Counted from the stretch's first letter, positions 36,493-49,400 are shown. The stretch: 64,000 bases of DNA from Bostrychus sinensis (GCA_020698575.1 CM036250.1:26301500-26365499); one strand, 5' to 3'. Numbers and translations are program-made. Notes: generated by a model not told the origin, from the letters alone.

Positions 36493-37057
36493 GAATAGAC
36501 CACCTGATAAGAATAAAGATAAACTATATCCTTTTTTGTAGGGGGGCAAGAGACTGAAAGACTCACTCTTTCAAAATCATTGTTTGTAATTCTTGAAGCA
36601 GAAGCCATAAAATGCCTACTCTATGCAAAAACAGATTAATAAATGCAACTTGGTTTAAATGTATTTTTTTAAAATGCCACATTTAGCATTTTTTTATAGA
36701 AACGTGACTTTTCTAACAGGAAGTGAGACTGAACTGCTAATAGGAGTTCACTGTTCCCAATTTTTATGCAACGAAAACAAAATTAACTTCTGCAATAATG
36801 AACTTCAATACAAAGGTGTCTGCATCCATATGTTGATGACACTATGTATTTGTCCCAGGACAGTTTCTATTCCTCAAAAGATTTTCTCCTCATTTCTGTC
36901 CATATAAGTACTGTGCTCTGGTCAAGGGCACCTTGTCATTACATCCCTTTTTACCCAAGTACTTTTTTAATTGACCAAATATCAATCAAATAAAGAGAAA
37001 TACTGCATGACTTTTCATTAGAACCAAGAGGCAAGTTTGAGGTCCTGGGTTCAATTC

Positions 37058-37220
37058 CCTGACCAGATCCACTGGGCTTTTCTGTGTGGAGTGTGCATGT
37101 TCTCCCTGTGGGTTTTCTCTGCGTACTCAAGTTTCCCTCATCAACCTAAAACATGCAATACAATAGGCTAGTCCTCCAGCGAGGGCGGAACGGTGGCACA
37201 ATGGTTAGCAAAAAGGTCCC
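37058..37220 (+). mobile_element. SINE fragment (tRNA-derived head region)
   Basis: A B-box-like GGGTTCAATTCC is followed by GTGTGGAGTGTGCATGTTCT and a TCTCCCTGTGGGTTTTCTC block, the conserved order of the SINE at 50424. A second head (CGGTGGCACAATGGTTAGC) begins near 37189 and is cut off. Confidence 0.6.
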
Positions 37221-37370
37221 TGCTGCAAATATTTTACTGTAAATGTTACAGATTTTTTTTTACAGTGTTGGGATTAAAAAGTGCGTCACAATAACATTAT
37301 CAGACATACAGTGGAGTTATACAGACTGTTGGAGAAGCACTGCTTTAAGGCACAATAGTTAGCGGTTATA

Positions 37371-37837
37371 TTGCCTGGAAATTCCAGACTCACCGCTGTA
37401 CCAGCGGATGAGTCTGGTCGCCATTGAATCAGTTCGATTTCTAGGGCAGAGCAAACGGACAGCGGAGTTAGCCAGTCAGAAAATGGCGGACGTGACGTTA
37501 ACAAAGCGACAAGAAAGTAAGCAACGTGAAAACATTTTTTTTATATATATATAAAGGCTTCTAGTGCTGCAAGCTGCTGTGGTTTTAATGACTCGATATG
37601 TTTGTGGTAATTTAAAAGGGAATTTACCGCTGAATGAAACAAACTCGGCTCCTCAGTCGCCACCTTGATTGTTGTTGTTGCGGACGCTGCTCGCGAAGAA
37701 CACGTGACTTAAATAAGCGAATCAAAATGCACGGTACGGTTGGGATTTGAGGAAACCACTGTGGACGGCGTGGTGACCAGACTGATATTTCTCTGTAGAA
37801 TAATACAGAGACATATCAGTCTGGATTTTCCAGGCAA
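37371..37837. mobile_element. MITE with a perfect 9-bp target duplication (Mutator-like)
   Basis: The left end TTGCCTGGAAATTCCAGACT and right end AGTCTGGATTTTCCAGGCAA form inverted repeats of about 20 bp with one mismatch. Identical GCGGTTATA flanks both sides (37362-37370 and 37838-37846). A 9-bp duplication is typical of MULE superfamily transposons. 467 bp, no transposase. Confidence 0.85.
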
Positions 37838-38009
37838 GCGGTTATATAGTTGAGAGTTAATAAGCAGTGTTTCTCAAGCTGTGGTATGCAGCCTTTTGCT
37901 AGTGACAATCAGAGGAGTCTCATGGGATTTTTTATTATTATGAAATAACCACAACAACTACATGTTGGTTTAGTTCTTATTGTTTTCCTGTTTTTAGTTT
38001 TGGCTTAGG

Positions 38010-38575
38010 CAGTGTTGGACTGTAACAAAGTAAAAGTACTTAGTTACTTTACTTATGTAAGTTTTTCATGTAGCCGTACTTTACTTGAGTAAATTTTACA
38101 AGGGGTACTTTTACTTCACTACATTTTAGAGCAAGTATCTGTACTTTTTACTCCAAAACATGAGTTGGTTTGAAGTACAAAGTATTTTGAGTTTTGGTTT
38201 AAAATCCAGTGTTTTTGTCGTCCCCTCAGAGACACAGTACTTAAATATAACAGATGCAGTAAAGTAGTACTGCTTTAGAAACATCAGAATAATAAAGACA
38301 GAAGCCCTCAGCGACAGATTCAGTCTCTTCTCCTGCGCCAGTTTGTTCATTTCATCTGGAATCAACAAAATCCCTCATATTTAACACATTCATGAGTTTT
38401 TGAATCTGTGCGAAATACATTTTACTTTTTTACTTGCAAGTACATTTAAAAGTGAGTACTTTTATACTTTTACTTAAGTAGAAATTTTAGGGTGATACTT
38501 TTACATGAGTACATTTTTGCTCCTTTATCTGTATTTTTACTTAAGTAAAGGAATTAAGTACTTCTTCCACCGCTG
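38010..38575. mobile_element. hAT MITE rich in AAGTAAAAGTAC motifs
   Basis: The left end is CAGTGTTGGACTGTAACAAA and the right end TACTTCTTCCACCGCTG, the diverged ends of a common teleost family. The flanking octamers GGCTTAGG (38002-38009) and GGCTTTGG (38576-38583) match at 7 of 8 positions. 566 bp, non-coding. Confidence 0.8.
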
Positions 38576-40917
38576 GGCTTTGGCCTACTCCTGATTTTTT
38601 ATTTTGAATACATTATAATCACCAATCTATCAGTTAGTGCTGGCACTTGTTGTTCCATTTTTTTGGCTTAGTTCTTATAAAAGTTAAATGGAAAGACAAA
38701 TAATTTGAGATGTGATACTTGGACATCCAGTGCTACTGTGCAATTCCACTGTCTATAATTACAGCCCACCATAGATGACCTGAACAACTGTTTGGCAGCA
38801 GCAGCCCTGGTGGTGCACTCCAGTGTTGTTTCCTCTGAGTCTGAACTATGTGTGAGTAAAGTTCAGTCTGTACAAAGGTAACAGCCTGAGGTGCAGTAAA
38901 AACCAGACAGGTGACAGAGACGAACTGTTCAAATACCTTCCTACAGCAGACAAAAGACACAATTTTAACAACATTTAGAGACAACATTTGTCCACAGAGA
39001 TGTAAATGGCTTTGTTTTGGTCTGTGTTGTAGATGTGTTTTACAAGAACAGGAAGTGAAATCTTGAGTAGTCCCAGCTGCTGTTTACTGATGTGGTTGAC
39101 CTGGGGCCGTATGAAACTAGATTTGGAATAAGCAAAATAACAGCAGTGTTTTGCTGTTTTATATGTGCTGCATAACGAACATCTTGTATACATTTGCTTT
39201 CCAAGATAAACAATCTAGGGCTGAATGTTTTGCTCCCACCAGGTTTATAATTCTTTTCTTCACATCTTGATCATTTTGCTTGGACCAAGACTTCTTTGGA
39301 GCTGAAGGGGATGTTTTCCCTTGTGAAAGTTTCTTCCTCCATAGTTGCCTGCAGCAGCACGAGCAATTACACTTCAGCTGTGGCGATGACCTTTTTCTCT
39401 GTAAAATCACCTATTTAGTTTTAATTTATTCCTGTTTTAGCCCTGCTTTAGTTTATCCTGCAGTTTGATATTTTAACCACTGCGTAGTCCAGGTTTAGTT
39501 TAGACTTTAGACGTGGTTTAGACCTGGTTTTGTCTTGCTTTGGTGACCGTTTCATCAAGATTGAGGTTCATTTTAGTCCATTAAAGATGCTACTTGGACA
39601 GCACAATATTTTCTGACGAGGTACTTGGTGTGCAAAGTTTGAGGACTATGAGAACTATGTTATATTGTAATAGGAAGAATTTGATCTTTTTGGTTCATTT
39701 ACACCACTTATTAACAGAAATAGAGAACATATGCCAGTATTCAGTTCATGGAGCTGTACACTGTGAATTGTGAGTTTAGAATAGTCTTGTTTTCTTCTCT
39801 GTTGATGTTACTGAATGATTAATGCCTTATGTAGTGGTACAGGGCACTGGTTGGAACAGCACAAAGTCACGTAATAAATGTTTTTGTCATTGCAGTGGTA
39901 CATGACGAACCAGATCCATAACAGTGAGTCAGACTCTGGCCTTAAATGAACTGACATTTAAAGATTGTACACTTAGATACATGTTTTGGATGGTGAAGAT
40001 CAAACGTACAAACTGAAGAATAACGAAATGTGTATTCCTCACTGTATTTAATGATAAAGGATAAAAAATCTATTGTGAAACATTGTATTAGAGGGCAAAG
40101 GCAGTGTATTTAAAAAGGCCTTATACTGGGATATACTCCAAAACTTTGCACTCACAAATAAATAGTTCAAATAATAAAACCAGAACTTTTTTTTCCGTTT
40201 TGTGAACCAGGAATTATACATTTCTCCATCTTCCTGGTTTCTACAGCGTCACATTACAGCGCTGTGAAGAGGTAAATGGGTTCATAGAGGAAGCAGCGGT
40301 TAAGAACACATTTTTGGCTGGTGTCCCATTCATACGCAGACACTCCCAGCGCGTTGGCTCAGAGACTCAAAGCAGCTCTTTGTGTTAGACATACAATTGA
40401 ACACAGTGTCACAGCACTCGTAACAACTGGGAGGATGTGATGGATTCGCTGACCTATATTTGGGTTTCCTAAAAGGACAAGCACATGAATTGGACAATAA
40501 CATTTTTATTTTTATTGTATTACTTGGTACAGTTTGGTATAGTTAGGACCAAGTCAAATGTGGACCCACTGCTTGTTTAACTGTATTTTATTATATTTGT
40601 TTGTGTTTTTAAAGAGTGTTGTGACCATGTAATGTTTCTTGTGAATGAATAACAGTAAGTCTTTTATTTTGAAAAGGTTGCTTATGAGATACTTAGGCAT
40701 AGGTTCCTTATATCCTATAGAGATAATCTGGAGAAGCAAACAGGGGCATGTGAAAATATATGCTAACAACTATCAAGGCTTTTAAACATCAAAAACAACT
40801 GCTGCTTGACATTTATTTATTTCTTTCCCTAATGGCCATTGTAGTTAGTCTTTTAATTGAATTAGTCAAGTTTTTTTTTTTTTTTGTATATATTTAATTG
40901 TATACAATGAGCTTAAA
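38576..40917. other. Intergenic, with a tract of degenerate GGTTTAG/CCAGGTTTAG repeats
   Basis: At about 39420-39545 the motif (gac)CTGGTTTAGTC/CCAGGTTTAG repeats loosely. This is the interior of the CAGTGGTTCTC family seen at 43860-44195, in opposite orientation. No exon was recognised elsewhere. Confidence 0.45.
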
Positions 40918-41110
40918 GCAGTGATTCTTAAACTTTTCACACCAAGTACCACCTCAGAAAATATTTACCTTTCAAAGTACTATCTTTAATAGGTTAAAAT
41001 GAGCTTAAAACTGTCACAGGACTAAACCAGGACTAAACCAGATCTAAATCAGGACAATCTAGGACTAAACCAGGTACAAACCAGGTCTAAAGCAGAAATA
41101 AAACAGAATC
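40918..41110. mobile_element. Truncated element of the CAGTGGTTCTC family
   Basis: The left end CAGTGATTCTTAAACTTTTC is followed by ACCAAGTACCACCTCAG and a degenerate tandem tract (AGGACTAAACC, AGGTCTAAAGC). The right terminus is missing. Confidence 0.6.
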
Positions 41111-42501
41111 AAAACTGGCTCCTTTTATTTTGTAGTATTGTTCTTTCCTTAACCATGAATAACTATATAATAATTGGTGTACACTCAAGCAGAGCACCAT
41201 AAATTCAGGCCTAAACTCTAAAGATAAGATATAGCTATGCATAAAATCCAAAATAGTGTTAATGTCAAGCCCTGAAAACAACTATTAATTGCAAGTGTGT
41301 GTTACATACATTTCACCATAAGTTCTTTTGTTTTTAAAACCTAAGAACTTAGTACTTCCCAGTAAAAGCCGCTTCTCAATCTGGCCTAATTCACACCATT
41401 TATATTTGGGTTGGTCCTTGCAGTGATGCTCCTGTCTGCTTTGCAAGTCCAAGTTCACGGTAAAAAGTTCCTGTGTCATTCCTTTGACTATTGTAAACCA
41501 TAAATACTTCTTACAGTTCAGGGGGTGACACTGAAGTATTTTAAAGTGTAGTATATGTCATGCCCTTGGGTTCAAAGTAAGTTGAATGTAAGGTCCCTGT
41601 CTATTCCTGTCTGTGGTTTATCTATAGAGCTGAAGTGGGTCAACAGCAGGATCCAAACATGATTCCTATAGACGCTGTAGCAGGGGCTGTCAAAGCTGAA
41701 GGTATCTCCTAAAATAGTGTTTGTCAAATGAATGCAGGGCACTAGTTTAAAAAGTATGGTTAGGTTGACCCCTGCTGGTCAAACCAGGAACTTGCTATCT
41801 TTAAAGTATTGGTTAACCTAGGTTGGAAAATTTAATGACAGCAACAGTAATATTAGTAGCAATAGTAATAGTAGCAACAGCAGTAGTTATTATAGTATCT
41901 GTAGTAGCAGTAGTAGTAAATCTCTGAATGAGGAGTAGTAATGGAAAAAGTAATCATTTTGTGGAATACGTTTCCTAATTTATTATTATATATTATACCT
42001 ACAGAGAGTACAGATTTTTCAAACTTATTCAATTTTTACAGATTTTATAAATTGATAGTGAGGTGGCTATTATTGTACTAGTATTTTTAGGTGACTCTAT
42101 ATTTTACAATTAGCATGTCTAGTAAAACCTTAAATGGTTTTATATTGATGTTTAAGAAAAGCCATGCAATGTATTGCTATTATTAATAATAAATTGATTT
42201 ATATAGCACTTTTCTAAACAGCAGTTACAAAATGCCTTACAGTGCGAGGAAAAAAAAGGAACAATAGTGGTATTTGGTCATCTTATAGCATAATGTTATG
42301 TTCTTATTAAACCTAAACATCTGTGGAAAAAATGAGAAGAAAAAAAAAGACATCTTACAGGCTTTATTATAACATTTTTGGTGAAGACCTTAAAATCAAT
42401 ATTTAATTTTATATTATACAATGACATACTGTACATGCACAGATCCTTGACATCAAATTAAAACAGTACAGAGTCAGTTTCTTGAGTTTTATTTCCGCCG
42501 C
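41111..42501. other. Intergenic, with imperfect trinucleotide tract
   Basis: About 41836-41925 is an imperfect AGT/AGC trinucleotide microsatellite (TAGTAGCAGTAGTAG). A TTGATTTATATAGCACTTTTC-type dispersed repeat lies near 42193. The kinase 3' UTR (minus strand) should start at 42501 and run leftward; no end was defined. Confidence 0.5.
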
Positions 42502-45500
42502 CTACTCGTATGATATTATTTCTAGTTCATACATCAGATCCTTGAAGGCTGGTCTCCGCTCAGGTTCAGCGCCCCAACACTTTTTCATGATGTCATAGAG
42601 AAACTCAGGACATTTGGGAGGACGGGGCATCCTGTATCCGTTGGTGAGCTGCTCATAAACCTCATTGTCACTTAAGTCTAACAAGGACAAAAAAAAGTGT
42701 TGGTTTTTTTTTTTGGTAGATGAAATAGAACAGTCAACATATTAAAAACTCTGTGAGCACTGACTTGGATAAGGGATGCCTCCAAACGTGATGATTTCAT
42801 AAAGTAAAACTCCAAAAGACCAGACGTCAGATTTGTTTGAGAACCTGCAGTGGCTCATAACTTCAGGAGCGCTCCATTTGCAGGAAAAACTTGAGTCATC
42901 CTGGTTTTCATATGGATTCTGAGAAAAAAAATCAAACACATACCTCTGACACATAAAGGTAATATGGTTAACCCTAACCAGTCACCACCAACCACTAACT
43001 GCCATTTTTCTTCCTAAATGCCAGGTCCACCTCACACAAAAGTATTTCTTATGGCGCTATTAATATCTTGAAATAACTCCATACATAACTGCTGTGTGAA
43101 TATTACAATTTTGTAGTGAAAGTTGCACAGCGCCCTCTACTGATCTGGTAGGCTTGCTACAGTTTACTATCATCTGCCCTAAAGTGTGAAATGGTTCACA
43201 TATTGATTTGACATTGGTTTTTCACTGGATGGCCTTAAAGCACAGTCCTCTCCATTTATCTGGGCTTGGGACTGACACAGTAAGTACACTGACTTGTGAT
43301 CCTTTGTAGCTTTATTAACAATAAATGAATGAAAAACACACTATTCCCATTATTCTCATATTTTACCTTTATTTGTGCCAGTGCAAAGTCAGAAACTTTA
43401 CAGATGTAGGCTTCTCCCAGTAAAACGTTTCGAGCAGCCAAGTCTCTGTGAACAACGTTTTTCTCCTCCAGGTAAATCATCCCATCAGCCACCTGTGCTC
43501 CCATGTCCATCAGAGACACTATGTCCTGGTGCTGCCCCTCTGGACCTAGGGTAGTGAGCCAGCAATGAGAAAGAACCACACATCTTACATAAGGACATTT
43601 CGAACTAAATGGTCTTGTAAAAGGAAAAAAAAAAGTGATCGCATCATCTGACTTATTTTGTCTGGGTTTGTGGACAACAGCATGTCCCTCAAGGGCTACC
43701 ATATGGGATCACACACTCTACACATTAGCACTGGTAGCTTTGCTGGTTGATATAAAAGTGTGCTTTCAATTGCCCCATAAGTAGCCACATTTGTAACACT
43801 AAACACAAAAATGAAAGAGTCTGACAGTACAAGTACATAAGAGGTTAAGATTTTGTTGACCAGTGGTTCTCTACCTCGGAATATATTTGGCTTTCCAAGT
43901 ACCATATTTAATGGACTGAAATGAACCTAAATCAGGACTAACCCAGGTCTAATCTAGGACTAAACCAACACATAACCAGGTCTAAACCAGGTTAAAACAT
44001 AGGACTGGACCAGCACTTAACCAGTACTTAACCGTGTCTAAACCATGAGTAAGCAATGGTCTACACTTTAGATTTAAGCTTCAACCAAAGTATGACTAAA
44101 AGAGGAATAAAACAGGCTCTAAAGTAAACTACATTAGGACTTAAACGGTCAAAGACTCCTGAGTACCACATACCACAGTTTGAGAACCACTGCTATGTAG
44201 ACAAAATACCAAACTTCCAATAGAAATGACAGCACATATTCTTCCATTCTATAAACAAACACATTTAGTAAAAGATTTTGTAGATGTGTGTATAACTAAT
44301 TGCAAAGTCCTCCATATTTGTCCTACATCTGAAGAACTTATGAGATACAGAAGTGTGCTGACCTCTGAGGAACTGGAGCAGGCTGCCCTTCTCCATCAGC
44401 TCTGTCACTATGTAATACGGAGGAGACTCAGTGCAGACGGCGAACAGAGGCACCAGGTGACGGTGACGGAGATCTTTTAATGTCTGGAGTACACTCTGAA
44501 ACTCCTGTTTTTTTAACTTGGGGTCTAGAATGAGCAAAGAGACACAATGTCAGGGTGTAGTTAATGGATAGATGATCTTGATAATAGATAAATGACAGTT
44601 TAATTTCGGCAAGTCCAAAAGAGCAATCGAAAAAATAGGGGGAAAAAAAGAAGCAAGACTAACTTTCAGACCTGCGCTCCTGTATTTCTGGGCAGCTTTC
44701 CACAGACCAACAATAAAATGGTATACATTTGGCAACCACTGTCTGATTAAGCTCGTTCATTTGTATTTTTCCCCATTTTTATATTTTTGGTCTGATGAAA
44801 GGATCTGACTCTCTAAATCAGGTAAGTTATTGGACATAACACTGCCACGCCTCTGGTCTACAGAGTGGAAATATACCCACAGAGCTGATCAGAGAATGAC
44901 CACCACAATGTGATGGGTACTCTATATAGAGTATTCACATCAGTTGCCCTCCTCTAGTCAGTCGCGGAGAAGACCAATTCTTAACATAAAGGAGAACTTA
45001 CCCCATCAATTTGTGCACTGTGGACCCACTAAGACACAGCACCATTGGAAACCACATACATGGACATCTCAAATTTCATTTTGAGAATTGTCAGACCTCT
45101 AGCATTAGATTAGATAGTACATAAACTGCACACCTTTGATGATCTTGATGGCGACAGTGACATTGTTCTTCCATGTTCCTCTGTAAACGTAAGTAAAAGA
45201 TCCACTGCCAAGCTCCTTCTCCAAAGTAAACTCCTCTTTGGACAGCTCCAGTATCCCTGTACTGATTTCACGGACTTCTGGCTTTTTATGTAGAAACAAA
45301 CCCTGACTTACAATAGTGACCAGAGAAATTCATCTTTTAAAAAATCACAAAGAGAACCAGAGCAGGTTGTACCCTCTTGCATGATTCTCCGAGTGTGCCC
45401 AACTCTCTGAGGCTGTAGTTCCTGTAGTACTCCACCAGGTCGGGCAGAGAGGAGAAGAACTGAGAAGGCTCTATGTAGTAGTTGTTATCTTTGTCCTGAT

Positions 45501-46179
45501 AGACTTTGAAATGCCTCACCCGAGGGCTACACTTCACTGTAAGACACAAGGACAAAAACCTGTTGTGGTTATTACACATTACACATACACTTTTATTTAC
45601 CCTCCCTGTCCTAGTACTTTATTGTGTCCCATTAATTACCTGAGAGAACATATGCATCTGAATCATGGTCACTGCGGCGAATAAGAAACGTCCTATTTTG
45701 GTTTTCTGGACTCCTGAGAAGGGCCTCAGCATCAAAACGGTTCATCACCCCAAAAAACCATCTTGAGAACAACGCACCAGAAAAAAATATTCATTAATCT
45801 ATGGGCCTTAGGCGGGGTACACCCTGGAGTCGACAATGGCCAAACAGTTGCAGTGCTGACACATATACAAACAATTCACTCACTACTAGCACTTTACAGT
45901 TCTCCTACCGCATGCATGCACAGTGAGTCCAAAGTTTCTTTTATGGCAGATAAGTCTACTTTAAACTACAGTGAACCTTTAAGTAGCTAAAACTTACGGT
46001 TCCTTGTGCATTTTTGTAGGCTCCAACATTTTGGACGTCACATCTGAGCTCTGAGGTAGTTCAGAGGTATTTAGTGTTGGTATCTCTATTTCCTTTAGAC
46101 TCAACCGATCTCCAGACTCCTCTCTATCTTCTCTGAGCCATAGTGAGGCCAGACAGGGGCAGGCTCTGAGACACTTCAT
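42502..46179 (-). CDS. ptk6: PTK6-like non-receptor tyrosine kinase: SH2 + kinase, no SH3, DFA in place of DFG
   Basis: Exons (minus strand): 46179-45998, 45761-45640, 45536-45373, 45281-45134, 44524-44363, 43545-43367, 42918-42765, 42677-42502. All borders are AG/GT and every phase agrees: 1287 nt, 428 residues. Residues 1-61 (MKCLRACPCLASLW...) are not SH3-like. The SH2 domain runs from W62 to about 156 (EPWFFG start, FLIR with R89). The kinase domain runs from about 175: loop GSGSFTYV 181-188, VAIK lysine K202, HRDLAARN with D294, activation tyrosine Y322, APE-type SAPE, and WSFGVLLYE. The C-terminus ISYE keeps a tail tyrosine (Y427). The tail and EPWFFG favour PTK6 over SRMS. Oddities: D312-F313-A314 where DFG is expected, V217 at the helix-C glutamate position, and the third loop glycine is T186. 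An in-frame TGA lies 12 nt before the ATG. Activity is therefore doubtful, but no frameshift or stop was seen. Paralog naming (ptk6a/b) is not decided. Confidence 0.88.
43860..44195. mobile_element. hAT-like element inside a kinase intron
   Basis: The ends CAGTGGTTCTCTACCTCGG and CACAGTTTGAGAACCACTG are inverse. The interior is a degenerate tandem tract of CAGGTCTAAACCAGG-like units. The flanking octamers do not match, so the target duplication has decayed or the ends differ. It lies in the intron between exons 44524-44363 and 43545-43367. Confidence 0.7.
45785..45870 (-). mobile_element. SINE 3' fragment in kinase intron 1
   Basis: The minus strand carries TGTCAGCACTGCAACTGTTT and CCAGGGTGTACCCCGCCTAA, matching the SINE 3' region. 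It lies between the first two coding exons, where an SH3 exon might otherwise have been sought. Confidence 0.6.
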
Positions 46180-46410
46180 AGACCCTCCTCACCGCTCCAC
46201 AGCCCCCTGGATTTTAACCGTTGAACCTACTTGACACATATTTGACTTGAATGCTTGAAAAAGAAACTATTCTGCTCTGAGTGGTACAGAGTATGCTTTG
46301 AGTGAACTTCCTTATTCCTTATGCACCTCCCTTGATTTGATATGGTTTATGAAGTGTCAGGTAAATCATTGCCACTAGTGAGAGTACCTCTTGTGTCACT
46401 GAAAATTTGA

Positions 46411-49400
46411 TGTATTTCAAGGCAGTTTTGAGGACTTTCAAAATTTGGTCAAATTTGGTCACAGATGACAGGGCCGGACCTGTCGAAAAATGCAATTTTG
46501 GGTCAAGTCTGTTTTCTCTCTAGTAATGATTAAAACATTAAAAATATACACAGAGAAGTACATCAGGGGTTATTTGGGGCTGTTTGGATGCATTTTAAAG
46601 CAGTTTTGAGCACTTTCAAAATTTGGTCAAATTTGGTCTCAGGCGACAGGGCCCTGTTGAAAAACGCCATTTTGGGTCAAGTCGGTTTTCTCTCCAGTAA
46701 TGACTAAAACATGAAAAGTATCCGCAGAGAAGTACATCTGGGGGTATTTGGGGCTGTTTGGATGAATTTTAAGGCAGTTTTGAGCACTTTCAAAATTTGG
46801 TCAAATTTGGTCTCCGGCGACGGCCGGCCCTGTCGAAAAACGCCATTTTGGGTCAAGTCGGTTTTCTCTCCAGTAATGACTAAAACATGAAAAGTATCCA
46901 CAGAGAAGTACATCTGGGGGTATTTGGGGCTGTTTGGATGCAATTTAGGGCAGTTTTGAGCACTTTCAAAATTTGGTCAAATTTGGTCTCCGGCAGTTTG
47001 GGTCAAGTTGGTTTTCTCTACAGTAATGACTAAAACATGAAAAGTATCCGCAGAGAAGTACAACTGAGGGTATTTGGGGCTGTTTGGATGCATTTTAAGG
47101 CAGTTTTGAGCACTTTCAAAATTTGGTCAAATTTGGTCTCCGGCGACAGGGTTAGGGTTAGGGTCCTGTCGAAAAACGCCATTTTGGGTCAAGTCAGTTT
47201 TCTCTCCAGTAATGACTAAAACATGAAAAGTATCCGCAGAGAAGTACATCTGGGGGTATTTGGGGCTGTTTGGATGCAATTTAAGGCAGTTTTGAGCACT
47301 TTCAAAATTTGGTCAAATTTGGTCTCAAAAACGCCATTTTGGGTCAAGTCGGTTTTCTCTCCAGTAATGACTAAAACATGAAAAGTATCCGCAGAGAAGT
47401 ACATCTGGGGGTATTTGGGGCTGTTTGGATGCAATTTAAGGCAGTTTTGAGCACTTTCAAAATTTGGTCAGATTCCGGCCCTGTCGAAAAACGCCATTTT
47501 GGGTCAGGTCGGTTTTCTCTCCAGTAATGACTAAAACATGAAAAGTATCCGCAGAGAAGTACATCTGGGGGTATTTGGGGCTGTTTGGATGCAATTTAGG
47601 GCAGTTTTAAGCACTTTCAAAATTTGGACAAATTTGGTCTCCGGCGACAGGGCCGGTCAAAAAACGCCATTTTGGGTCAAGTCGGTTTTCTCTCCAGTAA
47701 TGACTAAAACATGAAAAGTATCCGCAGAGAAGTACATTTGGGGGTATTTGGGGCTGTTTGGATGCATTTTAGGGCAGTTTTGAGCACTTTCAAAATTTGG
47801 TCAAATTTGGTCTCCGGCGACAGGAAACGCCATTTTGGGTCAAGTCGGTTTTCTCTCCAGTAATGACTAAAACATGAAAAGTATCCGCAGAGAAGTACAT
47901 TTGGGGGTATTTGGGGCTGTTTGGATGCATTTTAGGGCAGTTTTGAGCACTTTCAAAATTTGGTCAAATTTGGTCTCCGGCGACAGGAAACGCCATTTTG
48001 GGTCAAGTCGGTTTTCTCTCCAGTAATGACTAAAACATGAAAAGTATCCGCAGAGAAGTACATCTGGGGGTAATTGGGGCTGTTTGGATCCATTTTAGGG
48101 CAGTTTTAAGCACTTTCAAAATTTGGTCAAATTTGGTCTCCGGCGACAGGGCGGCCCTGTCGAAAAACGCCATTTTGGGTCAAGTCGGTTTTCTCTCCAG
48201 TAATGACTAAAACATGAAAAGTATCCACAGAGAAGTACATCTGGGGGTATTTGGGGCTGTTTGGATGCAATTTAAAGCAGTTTTAAACATTTTCAAAATT
48301 TGGTCAAATTAGGTCTCCGGCGACAGGGCGGCCCTGTCGAAAAACGCCATTTTGGGTCAAGTCGGTTTTCTCTCCAGTAATGACTAAAACATGAAAAGTA
48401 TCCGCAGAGAAGAACATCTGGGGGTATTTGGGGCTGTTTAGATGCATTTTAAGGCAGTTTTGAGCACTTTCAAATTTTAGTCAAATTTGGTCTGCGGCGA
48501 CAGGAAACGCCAGTTTGGGTCAAGTCCGTTTTCTCTCCAGCAATGACTAAAACATGAAAAGTATCCGCAGAGAAGTACATCTGGGGGTATTTGGGGCTGT
48601 TTGGATGCATTTTAAGGCAGTTTTGAGCACTTTCAAAATTTGGTCAAATTTGGTCTCAGACGACAGGTCCGGCCGAAAAACGCCATTTTGGGTCAAGTCG
48701 GTTTTCTCTCCAGTAATGACTAAAACATGAAAAGTATCCGCAGAGAAGTACATTTGGGGGTATTTGGGGCTGTTTGGATGCATTTTAAGGCAGTTTTGAG
48801 CACTTTCAAAATTTGGTCAAATTTAGTCTTCGGCGACTGTCTCCGGCCCTGTCGAAAAACGCCATTTTGGGTCAAGTCGGTTTTCTGTCCAGTAATGACT
48901 AAAACATGAAAAGTATCCACAGAGAAGTACATTTGGGGGTATTTGGGGCTGTTTGGATGCATTTTAAGGCAGTTTTGAGCACTTTCAAATTTTGGTCAAA
49001 TTTGGTCTGCGGCGACAGGAAACGCCATTTTGGGTCAAGTCGGTTTTCTCTCCAGTAATGACTAAAACATGAAAAGTATCCGCAGAGAAGTACATCTGGG
49101 GGTAATTGGGGCTGTTTGGATGCATTTTAGGGCAGTTTTAAGCACTTTCAAAATTTGGTCAAATTTGGTCTCCGGCGACAGGGCGGCCCTGTCGAAAAAC
49201 GCCATTTTGGGTCAAGTCGGTTTTCTCTCCAGTAATGACTAAAACATGAAAAGTATCCACAGAGAAGTACATCTGGGGGTATTTGGGGCTGTTTGGATGC
49301 AATTTAAAGCAGTTTTGAACATTTTCAAAATTTGGTCAAATTTGGTCTCCGGCGACAGGGCGGCCCTGTCGAAAAACGCCATTTTGGGTCAAGTCGGTTT

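Noticed and set aside
42502..46179. Calling the kinase srms instead of ptk6
   Set aside because: The EPWFFG start of SH2, the ISYE C-terminus and the SH2-kinase linker resemble PTK6 more; a tree would be decisive and could still change this.
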